A stretch of 64,000 nt of DNA from Membranipora membranacea (Eukaryota > Bryozoa > Gymnolaemata > Cheilostomatida > Membraniporidae). The DNA lies in contig OU612073.1 of assembly GCA_914767715.1 (NCBI GenBank), positions 11,780,001-11,844,000 on the forward strand, in the 5' to 3' direction. Every line of letters begins with the position of its first letter. Position 1 is the first letter of the stretch. The translations under genes were made by a program, and so were the position numbers. A model generated the notes under the pieces. The model was not told where the DNA came from. It worked only from the letters and a program-made list of their open reading frames with translations, and did no database searches. Shown piece by piece: positions 24,301-35,800 of the stretch.

Positions 24301-27300
24301 CACAAGACAGAATATTTGCACCCTTTCGATGCCCGCTAACCACAACCTAGCTTTGCTGAATTTTTTAACTTAACAGGAAGGTCAAACTCACATTACCCTC
24401 TAAATTGTTCAAGACAAGCACGTTGTGATTAAAGGAGCGGGTCATATGACTAGGGCAGGGAAAAGCTTTTGAGTGCTAAACAGTAATGCAGCTTTTAACG
24501 GATTGTTCAATTTTCAGGAAAAGCAGCCTTGAAAAAGAAAGTTGATGTTGATGTATGATTACCTGCTTCAAGCGTGGCGTGGCTTTTCTATTATTGCCAA
24601 GCATGACCCTGCTGTCCAAATAAACAGCGAAAAGTTTGACATTAATACTATTGACATATTTATACAGGGCGTTATGGTGATGTCAGAAACATCCCGACTG
24701 CCCATGTTGACCAGGAAGATGACTTGGATGATCAGAATGGGAAAACACGTCAAGTAGCAGAAGCACCGCAGATGACTACTAAGAACGGTGGCAAGAATGT
24801 TAAAAGCAGCAAAAAGGCAGAGGAAGATGACAGTGCCATCGTTTCTCAACCTGGACCGAGTGAACGCCAACCTAATGTTGATATGAGAAGCGACCCATCA
24901 ACATCTTATCCCACTCCTGATACCCAAAACAGTAAGGAATTAGGTAGAGTAATAGTCTAAACACACTTGATGGAGTCATGTGACTACTGACCAGTGAAGC
25001 ATCTGATGAATATTTAACAGTTCGCGCCAATGAATAGATGCACCATATGGTTTGCAGGTGCACCCGCCTTAAATCCGCTTAAGCGTGTTTAGATCATAAG
25101 GATTAAAATAGCTCTGGGAATATTTAGTTTAACTGAGACTTACCTTATTCTTCCCTTAGACACTCCAGCAGAGAAGGAATCTGAGGAAAGAAGAAACTTA
25201 ACAGGAGCTGGCAGCACTCAAGGATATGGATCAACAGATTCCCTGCCAATTAGATCGGATCGGTAAAATTGAATCATCACACTTATGTTTGATGAATGAT
25301 GATTTCAGTTTTATGTTGTCAAAAATTATCATCTTACTGAGCCATAGCTGTATGATTGATTGTGCAGTTGAGATCAAGGGATGCAAGGCACAAAAAAATA
25401 ATATTATTCTGGCACTGGTGAACACCAAGTTTAAGCCAATAAGTTACCAAAACCTCGGAAGGGATTAAACCAAAACAAAATCAGTCATTGAAACAGGTTA
25501 AAAATGTGTACTATAATATGAAAAACAATTTGTTTGTCGTTGCGTAGGAGAGGAGAAATAAGTGATAACCCTGCTGGATCTAGAGGCATTCAGGGTGCGA
25601 GCAATGTAGGCAGGTGTGTTTCAAACAGAACCCTCAACTTTTCAAATTGTTGAGTGGTATCTCAATTAGCAACAAATGATGGATTAAGTGATTCAATAGA
25701 TGCCTAAATTCTGGTCGCAATGGAAAGCCAATTAAATTGTGTGATATATAATAATCTAATTGTGGTATGTACCGTCAATAAAGACCTTAAACTCATGTTT
25801 CAAAACATTCTCATCATTGGACTGACTGTTTCAAAATTGGAAATATTGCTACACTACTGCCCAGCAAACGGGTCTTTTATGCATCAATTATGGAAATGTG
25901 AAGATTTTTATCGATTCCTTCCAGTAATCGCGCTAAGAAAGGCTGTGGAAGACTTTTATTATCTTGCTGTCAGAAGACAGAGGATCTGGAACCACCATCT
26001 GGCAGCAATCCAATTGAGAATAGTGGACACGTTGGAAGTAACCAAGGCAGGTATGTTTCACAACCAAAAACTTGGAAAGTCGTATTGCAGAAAACAGTAA
26101 ATTTTTCAGGAATCAAACTTTGCTAACTTCATTGAAAATTCCAACAGATCTTTTCTCGATTAATTGTAAGATCCCTAAACTCGGGCAGTAATGCAGGAAA
26201 CACACTAAAACACCATTCTTTATTTGTAATCAAATAGCATTATCTATAAGTATTTTTGTTTTGAAAATAACATATCTCATGGCATTGCGAAGTCTTTTAT
26301 TGGACTTTTTTTGGATCATTTTTAGCGATCATGCTGAGGGAGGCTGCGGACTAAGTTTGTTTTGTTGTTGTCAGTGCTGCCAAAGAAGGGAAGAAGAAAC
26401 CATACAACCTACACCATCCGGTAGATCAGGAAATGTTGGCTACAACATCGGGGGGATCGTTTTAAGTTTTAGTGTTTGGATAGCCTACGTCTTTGTCGAA
26501 GGACTGATCACCTCTGACAAACTATTATCCTGCTACACAGTGATGAGAGGAACAGAGATGATGACTTGTATATGTGATTTCTGTCTAACCTTCCTCTGTA
26601 TCTTTATCATCTATGATAGAATACCAGAAACGGTGAGTGCGGTGTTAAATCATACCAAGGAGTTAAAGACTTTAACTCCTTGATCATACCAATTATTAGC
26701 GGTCTTTGTGGGCTGAGGGCTTACCAATTGAGTAAGTCAATCCCGATAATATCTGAACGGACCATACTGGTATTTTAAACTTTCAAACAACAACAGAGAC
26801 CTTTAATGTAAATTTGATCCTACTTTCTCTATGTTGCATATTTATTTCCTCTTCTTTTACAGCCACTAGTACTTAGAATATCAAACATCCTGCTGAAATC
26901 GGCAACTACAATAATACTGTTCAGGATATGTATGCTGTTGGTGGCAACATTTGCAGCATACAAGCCTTATCTTCGCAACAAGATGCTGGACAATCTAAAT
27001 AAAACTCATAGTCCCTTCCATGAGACAAATCAGACACTTTTAAATGATGCAAGTTTGAAGCTCACAAGCAATTTACTAGACTTAATACAAGTCCCGATGC
27101 AGACTTATCTCATCCTTGTTATCAACAACGAACAGTTCAACTTGAATGAGATAGAAGGTAAATGGAAACATGTACTGAAGCTGTCTCTTCAATTTTTGGC
27201 AATGAGTAATTTCATGGCGTGGATGGACGGAAGTTTTCTCGAATTTGAAATCGTGCAGGAGATTCCGTGGAATGATCTCATTTTTGGGAAGAAAGTATGG

Positions 27301-27447
27301 ACAGGCATAGCAATATTTACTCTGCCTGTTACCCTCTTTTACCGGTTTCACTCAGTTCATCTAATGATAGAGGTCTACATTGAATCTTGGTCGCACCAAA
27401 ATGAACAGGAAAATCCTGGAACCATTCACAATAATGTGGATACATAA
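21335..27447 (+). CDS. Otopetrin-family proton channel
   Basis: Ten exons, all phase-compatible: 21335-21536, 22429-22706, 22982-23116, 24003-24198, 24668-24931, 25160-25262, 25548-25613, 25925-26050, 26326-26632 and 26863-27447, giving 753 residues. I count twelve hydrophobic helices, six before and six after a long hydrophilic loop, the otopetrin plan. Diagnostic stretches are YPFELEFCLSAVGLLFSL (otopetrins: YPF/C-x-IEYSLI) and the C-terminal LPVTLFYRFHSVHLMIEVY (otopetrins: FYRFHS...EIY). Family members form dimeric proton-selective channels in the plasma membrane that sense or move acid. The central loop (exons 5-8 and the start of exon 9) is acidic, Ser/Gly-rich and contains repeated Cys-rich motifs; exons 7 and 8 have phase 2 at both ends and could be skipped in frame. 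Confidence 0.9.
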
Positions 27448-27977
27448 CAACATATTGCTGCCATAACAGGCTGGTACATATCATTGATCTATGAGCGCCC
27501 TTTGCTTATAGTAAAATGAAGATAGAAAATTATTTCATAACTAACATAACTTGCAAGCATTATGTGATACATTTCGGTCGATTGCTTGTCTTTTCATTTC
27601 TTTTGATTTTATATTTCTAATATCTGTCACCGGTTACCAACTTTGCTTGCTTTGAAGGAAGGGAGAAGGGATGTTGTATGATTAAACATGCTGCGCACAT
27701 TTTCTTTTTTTATTTTTAGTTTTGATATAGGCATTAATTATTATCAGTCATATATGTATAAATATACAATGGAAAGCTCACACCCGTGTTATCTCGAAAA
27801 ATTATCAATCATATATTTATTTGTTATATATGGTTTTTTTCTAGTTTATCATTACAGCCAGTATCAATCATCCTCCAGGTTGTCGTCTGTGAACAATTGT
27901 CCACAGTTGCGATGGCTGACTGGCTTGTGAACAGTTGTGATAAGCTCTGAATTTATGGATGTGCATATATCCACCCT
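27448..27977. other. Convergent intergenic region
   Basis: About 530 bp of 3'-UTR-like AT-rich sequence between the stops of the otopetrin gene (+) and the coiled-coil gene (-). No other feature seen. Confidence 0.4.
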
Positions 27978-30900
27978 TCACAGTTCACTATGGTATCTAT
28001 GATGAAGTAGCTGTTTTCTGGGATCTTGACTGTAGAGTCTAAATTGCCACCATATACACCAGAAGGTAACCACACCCATAGCTAGTATTACCAGACACAT
28101 GAACTTGAAAAGCTTGGTAACCTCCTTCTCCACCATTCTGTATGAAGATGAGAAATGTAAAAACTATGAATCATCGTTGGGTGATCGAATACAAATGTTG
28201 TTGAGTTTGACTGATTGGAAATGTGAGGCGGGTCTTCTAGGTGTTACATCTTTTTTGTACATACTTGAGTTGAATATGGTTAGTATATGGTCAAAATTTG
28301 ACTTATATAAGATGGAGAACGATCTCAGATTCTGAGAGAAAAAATTGGTAAGTGAGCCCATGACCTTACTGGCTCAGCAATCAAGCTTATTAACTTTTAA
28401 CTTACTCCAATTTTAGACCAAGCCGAGACTCTCGATCATTTTCTTCTCTCTCAAGAACACTCTTTATTTGCTCTACACTGTCTTCTAATTCGTTGAGGTG
28501 TTTCTGAGTTCTATGATCCTGCTCATATAAACTATCTAATTCCTGTGGAAGCAAAACAAAAGTTCCACATTGGGGTTGCAGATGAACAGTTATTTTTTTA
28601 ATTGACTTGCAATTATCAAAGTGTAGGAACACAGCCAGTGAACATCATCATTTTTGGGATGCGGCAACAATTAAATGTAGATTTAATACTGTAACATAGC
28701 AAACAAGGTGATGCCTTGCACTTAAACTACTACTGCCACTCAAAGAAATACAGAATTCGATGAGCCCACATTTCCCTGAGTATCAGCAGTAGGGGTGGAA
28801 CGACCTCTTGAGGTTGGAGTTGAATTTCGGATATTTGACCTCGGATTCAACCACAAACCGGATCGGATATGTGTTATGTCTGATCCGAGATGATACGTTT
28901 TTAATCAACACTTACTAATCATCATTTATCTCACTAAAAATGACAAGGAAAGAAGTATGATAGTCATTAATTTGTGGTTCAGATTAGATAATGGAGTTTG
29001 GCTGAAAGCACTCAGTGGTGATCAATAGGCAATCAATACCTATCTTATTTTCATAGCTAATTATATTGTTGCTGATTAAATTTGACGGATGTGTTTTTCT
29101 GCTGAAATTGAGAGAAGCATTTTTACTCAGATTGTTGTGAATAAGGACATAATTTTTGTCCAATGATGTTCCCTGTAACAAACTATCTAGTTTAAAGGGC
29201 AACCAAGGTTTCGCAGCAATGCATTAATGGGTAGCAAATAATGTGCTGAGCAGCATCAGCTTTGTGCATTACGCGATGCAAAACTCAAAGTAGTTGCTGA
29301 CTCTAAGCTGGGTAACACTTCAGTTTAGGGGAGGTTCCAAGACTTTGCTGTAATAATTATAGAGCACAGGCTAAATTATAACAGGAACAGGAAACTGCTA
29401 TGTGGTTTTCTCTTTTAGCTGAGTTTGAGTACCTGATGGAAGAAATGTTTCACAAGAATTCTGGCTGAATAATCATCCGAATTATATTTTGTCTTTTTCC
29501 CCATGCAGAAGGTGCAATCTGCAATTAATCAATGGCCATCAATGAGAAGTTGTTTGAAACCTTGGTTGCCCTTTAATGTACAAGGTTATCCTCTTCTTCA
29601 AAGTAGGAGGACAATTCCTATCCTATGTGCAGGGAGTTTGTTCAAACTCAGTGATTACAAACATCGGGGTTTGAGCAATGAACTAAACCTCATTGGTTTG
29701 AGTGATCCTGGCATATTGAGTCAAGAGATCTTTGTACTCATTAAATGATACTTTCAAATAAACTGTTTGTGTGATCCTTGCACCGTGGCTGTTTGAGTGA
29801 TAAGTTGGTCCTTGTAAAGTATTATATCCAAGCAGATACATGCGCATTTAAATAAGGGTAATGGTTCAGGGAAAAGATTGTTGACGCTGTTTATCCATGT
29901 ATTCAATGACCTTAACTGTATATTATGGTGCAAGAGTACAGCTGTTTGGACTTGGCGTTTGTATGCGTTATCCGGATCCGGATCCGATCCGAGGTTGAAT
30001 TTATCGACCGATCCGATATCCAATCCGAGGTTGCCTAACCCTGATCCGTTCCACCCCTAATCAGCAGTGGTTTAAGGTCAAAGCCTGCTGCTCCAAAATC
30101 CATACTTACACTGACTGCCTTCTTTGTAACATCATCGAGAAGATTAATGTCCTCCATGACATCATTAACTGACCCTCTCATGTTTTTGTTATCTTTGAAT
30201 ATTGTGTCCACTTGCCTTCCTTCAAATGAAAAACATACCTATGCGGTACAATGGCAATGCCAGGTTTTGCGACCTTCACTGACTGTACTGGCTGGAGATG
30301 TAGCGATAACATATTGGTATAGAGCAGCAACCTCAGGGGACCACAAAATGGAAACATAGTGATTAGAATGCACTGATATCTGGCTGAAGTGACCGATTCT
30401 CCTTGTCCGAATTAACTGGAGTTCTGAATTATAATGTCTGAATTACATGCACTGTAAAAGATAATTATTCTGAGGGCTAGAATTGACAGCACAAAATGAG
30501 AAATCATCCATACCTTGCTGCCTTGCTATTTCCTTCAGTTTGTCCACATCTTTACCAGTTTTCTTCATATGTTGCAAGGAACTGCCATGTACTTTTTCCA
30601 TTGTCTTAAATTCCTGATATGTTGTGCCCTTCATTGACTGACAGAGTAAGCAACATCAAACAACAATTTGTTTAAAAATACAGTGGATGTGGAAAACTTT
30701 GGAGCACAAACGATAAACAGGTCAGTCTGGGTAGAATTGGATAAATGGATCGCAAAGCCGACAAATATATTTATCCACTAGGGCCAACAAATGTATAATA
30801 ACACTTGAGCCAGAGTATTTGACTCGCAATTGCAGGATATTGTCCCATTTTTTATCTACCAGAATGTAATATCTTCAACAGAACGGAGTAAGTGTTCTCA

Positions 30901-31611
30901 CGAAACATGAATGTACAACTCCAAATAGAATGTCAGCCTGATGGTTGATTATCGAGCGGTAATTTTTGATAATGACTTTCACCTTGACCATTTGCATAAG
31001 CTGATCAAATTCTTTCTTAGTAACCATATTCTCCTCCATGTGTTCGACCTTATTCTGTAGAACTTCTATCTTTTTTCTATGATCATCAACTTCCTTTTGC
31101 AACCTTTATTGCAGTCAAAAATCTGTTATGCATCAACATTCAACTAGCCGCTACTCAATGTCGTATCAAACATATACAAGGTTTTCACCAGGAATTTGAT
31201 CCACATTTGATTATGTGCTCACTCTTGTACTTGTGAAACTTTTCAAAATTGGAGATTATGCCCCTTTCTGACTAACTTGGATAAGTCTGCTAGGGAAATA
31301 TGAGAGTCACAACAACCCTACATTGATTGGTATGTTCCATAAGTAAAATTGAGTTTTCAGCGGAAAAAAATGACTCACATGCGTGAAAGAAACAACTTGA
31401 AGTTCAGCCCTTTAAGAAATATTAACCATGAGAAGGAGAAAACTAAAGTGGCTGCATGAACATACTTTTGAATTCTTGTCGGTAGCCTTGACGTGACCTG
31501 ATCATCAAGTTGTCTGACCTTGTCGGTGAGTATTTGAGTTGTAGCCTGTACTTCCTCAACCTCCGTTTGTAATTCCTCAATACCATCACCTCCTTTTCTT
31601 CTTGGTGCCAT
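27978..31611 (-). CDS. Tail-anchored coiled-coil protein, family not recognised
   Basis: Six exons read downwards: 31611-31466, 31103-30983, 30637-30514, 30219-30110, 28542-28406 and 28137-27978. Phases agree throughout and give 265 residues. After a basic start (MAPRRKGGDG) nearly the whole protein is heptad-like coiled coil, for example KLQKEVDDHRKKIEVLQNKV, ELDSLYEQDHRTQKHLNELE and SVEQIKSVLEREENDRE. The last exon gives one hydrophobic helix (FKFMCLVILAMGVVTFWCIWW, about residues 224-243) and a 24-residue polar tail. No signal peptide is visible, so a single-pass C-terminal anchor facing the cytosol is likely (ER, Golgi, outer mitochondrial membrane or a tethering factor). I cannot assign it to a named family. 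The fourth intron carries a hAT-like element with a nested MITE. Confidence 0.75.
28782..30067. mobile_element. Non-autonomous hAT-like element with 8-bp TSD
   Basis: ATCAGCAG is duplicated at 28782-28789 and 30060-30067. Inside it the ends are inverted: TAGGGGTGGAACG at 28790 and CGTTCCACCCCTA ending at 30059. An 8-bp duplication with TAGGGGTGG-type ends is typical of hAT elements. Subterminal GGATCCGATCCGAGGTTG-like words are repeated near both ends, as expected of transposase-binding sites. There is no transposase coding capacity in the 1,270 bp. A 385-bp TTAA MITE is inserted inside it. Confidence 0.8.
29192..29576. mobile_element. 385-bp TTAA MITE, copy 3 (nested)
   Basis: Same length, ends and orientation as copy 1, with TTAA at 29192-29195 and 29573-29576. 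Both AGGGCAACCAAGGTTTC-type ends are intact. It lies wholly inside the hAT-like element, so it inserted later than that element. Confidence 0.88.
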
Positions 31612-32681
31612 CTTGACAATTATTTGTTGCAACTGACCTCTTGAGCGTAACCTAAACTGAAATGACCTAACCTGATTCTGAAGTGCTCTAAACAAGCTTA
31701 TGAATCTGCTTGCATATTTTTCTGCTTGGCAGCCTCAAACGAAATTCTCAGTCAATTTATTGATTAAAAGAGTTCAGAACTTTGAAGACTAGAACACTGA
31801 ATATGAGGTACAGCTATATATAACCCATACACCAAATCGTCTTCTGATGGATGAGCAGAGGAGGGATGCAAAAGATACAGGTCTAGTACCCATAAACTTT
31901 TAGAAAATTTCTGAAGTAAGCTTAGATATCTCAAACTAACCTTTGCTAGTTGTGATGAAAACAACAGTCTCAATTCCTTGCCTCAGAGCTGAGAATAAAG
32001 CATCAACATCGTAACAGGGCAAGAGTCAAGATGCACAGAGAGGAAAGCATAAAGTTCAACGTATCATCGGAATCAACAATAGAATAACTTCCACTAGACC
32101 AAGGGGCAATGTTTTCACAGTATTTGATCCATTATGGCAAGACAAACATTCAATGTTTGATCAACCTATCAATGCACTGAGGAATGGTAAACGCTGGAGA
32201 TAAAGGACCACTAACCAGCGCATAGGGTGTGGGCGTTGAATCCTCCATTGAAATCTCATCAATAACTAGCCTAAATTTTTCTGTTTAAATTCCTAGAGCG
32301 TAAATTTAGATCCAGGTTAAGAAAGGGACGTGTTTCTTATCAAAGATTAAATTATCATTTATTTATTGAGGTTTGAAACAAAAGTTTATAATTAATGCAA
32401 ATGAAAAATAAGTTGTTGACCCTAAAACAAATTAACAAAAAAATAAATATAATTTAAATTAATTTCATATTTAAGAATTATGATCTGCCTAGTTTTGATA
32501 TGAATGGGGTTTGATTTGCTTATTAGGAGAATGCTGTGCTCAGATGTACTTTCTATTAAAACATTATTACCCTTGGCTCCAGCATTACACTTGCCAAAAT
32601 AACCGTCTGGATAAAGTATTGTTTTATAATTTAATAATGTATATGTATATGTATATGCATATGTTTATGTATATGTTTAGT

Positions 32682-32738
<57 letters not shown>

Positions 32739-32888
32739 GTGTATATGTATATGCATATGCATATTATGCATATGTATATGTTTATGTATATGTAAATGTA
32801 TGTATGTATGTATATATATGTACTAAGATTATTATTTTATAGATTCTGCGCAGCACTGTTAAAGACATTTGCTTCCAAGAATCAATCA
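31612..32888. other. Intergenic, AT-rich, with hexanucleotide microsatellite
   Basis: Separates the coiled-coil gene start from the multicopper oxidase stop. It contains the TATATG microsatellite at about 32638-32820 and otherwise no recognisable feature. An in-frame upstream Met for the coiled-coil gene exists at 31695 but gives an atypical N-terminus. Confidence 0.4.
32638..32820. repeat. (TATATG)n microsatellite
   Basis: About 30 copies of the hexamer TATATG, with scattered TATGCA and TATGTT variants, ending in a TATG/TATA run. Confidence 0.95.
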
Positions 32889-35800
32889 TCAGGACTTCAT
32901 CACAAAGTCACCACAAGTTGGAAAACCATCTGGAATACTTCCCTTCATACTTTCACCATCAACGTCAAACACCAAGGCCATTCCTGAAACCAAATGATGA
33001 AAACATTGTCATATTATACTTGCAATACACTATTATTCTCAAAATTGCTACATTGTATGGCAGATTATTTTATTGCAACCACGTGTTTCTTGTTGACAAC
33101 TGGTAGTAAAATGGAAAATTTAGGTACAATATGTGAGAGATTCATACTGATGTCAGCCGGATACAATATGGCTGTTGCCTACTCGTGGCATAGGAGAAGA
33201 CAATTCTTTACTTACAATAGATGACAAATGATTTAGCTTCACATCAGCAAATGGGATTACCTTCATGTAGATGTTCAGTTTGGTGGCAATGTGCCATCCA
33301 GTAACCAGGATTATCTGTGTATATCCTCACTATCACATATCCTCCAACTGGTATGGATACTGTGTCCTTCAGAGGAGGCCTGTCAACAGTCACTTGTCCA
33401 CTTGTTGTGTTGATCCATCCAGCGTCATGACAGAAATCGTTGGAGCAATAAATGTCTACATCCACTGTAGGAAAATAATGAAACATCAAGCGATAGGCGT
33501 ATGTACATGTCAGTAAATGTTGGTATATGTCAGTAAAACCTGTCAAACTTAAGCTACAAAGATAATTTTGCATTTATAAAATAAAATAGGTTACAATCAA
33601 ATTGCAGCCCAATGTTATCAGAGCTACATCTTCGTCTTCCAAGCATTGCGTTTCACTTTCCACGGAACAGTTCAAAACAAGAATTTTTAATCAATACCTA
33701 TATCACTTCGGGGTGGAAATGCAACTCTAGTTTCAACTTAGTTGCTATCGTCAGTAGAACTCTCAGGCTATCATTACAGTATCGCAAAAGGTTGGATGAC
33801 TAAAACCAGGTAACTATTATCTGGTATCTGAACTATCAACAATGAGCAAATATTGACACAAAAAGCTGTAATGGAATCTGCAGTTTTAATTGCTGCTGAA
33901 TTTTTGTGCTGCAGATATGTGAGCCAGAATAATCACTGATCCATCTGAAGCAATCCCTGCAACAGGAACTTACTTGTGGACATGATGAGACCAGTTTGTG
34001 GGTCCTTAGGTGGGTAGACAACTCTGATGACAGCAAATCTGTATCCATGCTGATGCCAGGTGTGAACAAAGTGCTTCAGTACATGATGCATCACTATGAT
34101 CTGCACAACGCTCTGTAACATAACATAATAACGTTGCATACAGAGAGAGCTTGCAAGCCGGATAGTCACCTCTGTGGAGTATGTTCGCGAAATGAATTGT
34201 TTTTTATTTCTGTTATTAATGCAACATACAAGGAATTGCATTCAGATTGTATTACTGATTTTTCCAAAGTGCTATCCAGGAGCGTTAAAGCTATTTAATT
34301 GCCGATAGTATGGTAAATGTTTGTTTTGATGTAACATCGCCAGGATTCCTCAAACATATTTACATCTAAACCACTACATTCAAGTTGAGCTAGATTACAA
34401 TGGGTGAACTTTAACAATCCTTGATGAAAACTTACATCCTTTGGTAGTGTCTTTACATGGGTGCATGAACATCCATCAGTTAGGCAGTCGTCTGAGTCAC
34501 AGCTCACTCCTGAGTTAGTGTAGTGTTCCTGATAGAATGGGGAGGATGGAAGGGAAAGAGTTTTACCATTGATTGAATCACCAGCCATGTAACTGTAGGC
34601 AAAGAAATGCTCAGTCAAATCGGTACCATCTCTGAAATAGGAAATTAAAAGTATTACTAGAAGTCAGTAGCCAGTTGTCAGTACATAGATTGATAATCGA
34701 AGGTTTTTTTGTACTAAATTAATCTACTAAGATGTCTACATGGAAATATGTGTGTTTAAAAAAAGGCAAAGGGACAACCAGATAGCCAGTTACAGGGGAG
34801 TGTGATTGCTGCACGGCAGTTCATGCATTCTCATCTTGTCACTTTTCTCAACAACTGCTTTGAGATGTAATTCAAAGAGAAAAATAAAAGTAAGTGGTAC
34901 CTTAATTTTGCGACCTCAGTTTCATGGTATTCAGTGGATTTCAGCCGATGTATCGGAATGCATCGATACCCAGGCGCACTCTGGAATGGGCAGCTCAGGG
35001 CTACACATGGGTCATTATCAGTGCAGGTTTTAGCTGAGCTGGTAGGATCATCAGTAGAGTCAGTATAGGAGAGAATAGATTTACCGAGATGTGTCTGATT
35101 CTTGTGGGGGGCTCTGTACCTAACCCAATAGCTGCCTACAAACAGAAGTGTTTTTTTAAGCTAGATTATTTACTCAGCAACTATGATTATTGTTTTTTTG
35201 ATAATTATTCTGTAATATTTATTCAATATTATCTAGTATTTCATTTAATTATTTAATATTTCATTTAATATTTTACTCATTTATTTAATACTTCATTTAA
35301 ATATTTTAAGTTTTGTGCACTAAATATTTAATTATAATTATTTTTTGCGCATTTATACATTTCTTTTCAAGAGGTCAAAAAGTTTATATTTTCAGTATTA
35401 ATCAGTCACCTACAGCTCTCCATACTTATAGTTGATGGTTGAGGTAAAATACATTTCCAATTATTTTTCCTGTGACTCTTTATGTCACTTTCTGCTAAGG
35501 CTGGTGAGTGAGACAAAGTTTTCTGGTTAAAAGAGAGATGCTGTTGTGACATGGGTAACTGTTTAAGCGTGGATGAAAGCTGTAACAGTCCTTATTTAAT
35601 ATAGACACTCTATAGTCATATGAATGTGATTGCTCTAAGTGGCGTGTTTACCTGAAGTTTGATTAGCCTTAACAAGGACATTCACCCGCTCTCCAATAGC
35701 CAGGAAAACAGAATCTACCTCAAGAGGCTCAACTTCACAACTGTCTGTACCAACCACTGTCATGCGATGTCCGTCTATTGAAACCTAAAAACATGAACCA

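Noticed and set aside
32511-32795. Met/Tyr-repeat frame
   Set aside because: Translation of the TATATG microsatellite.
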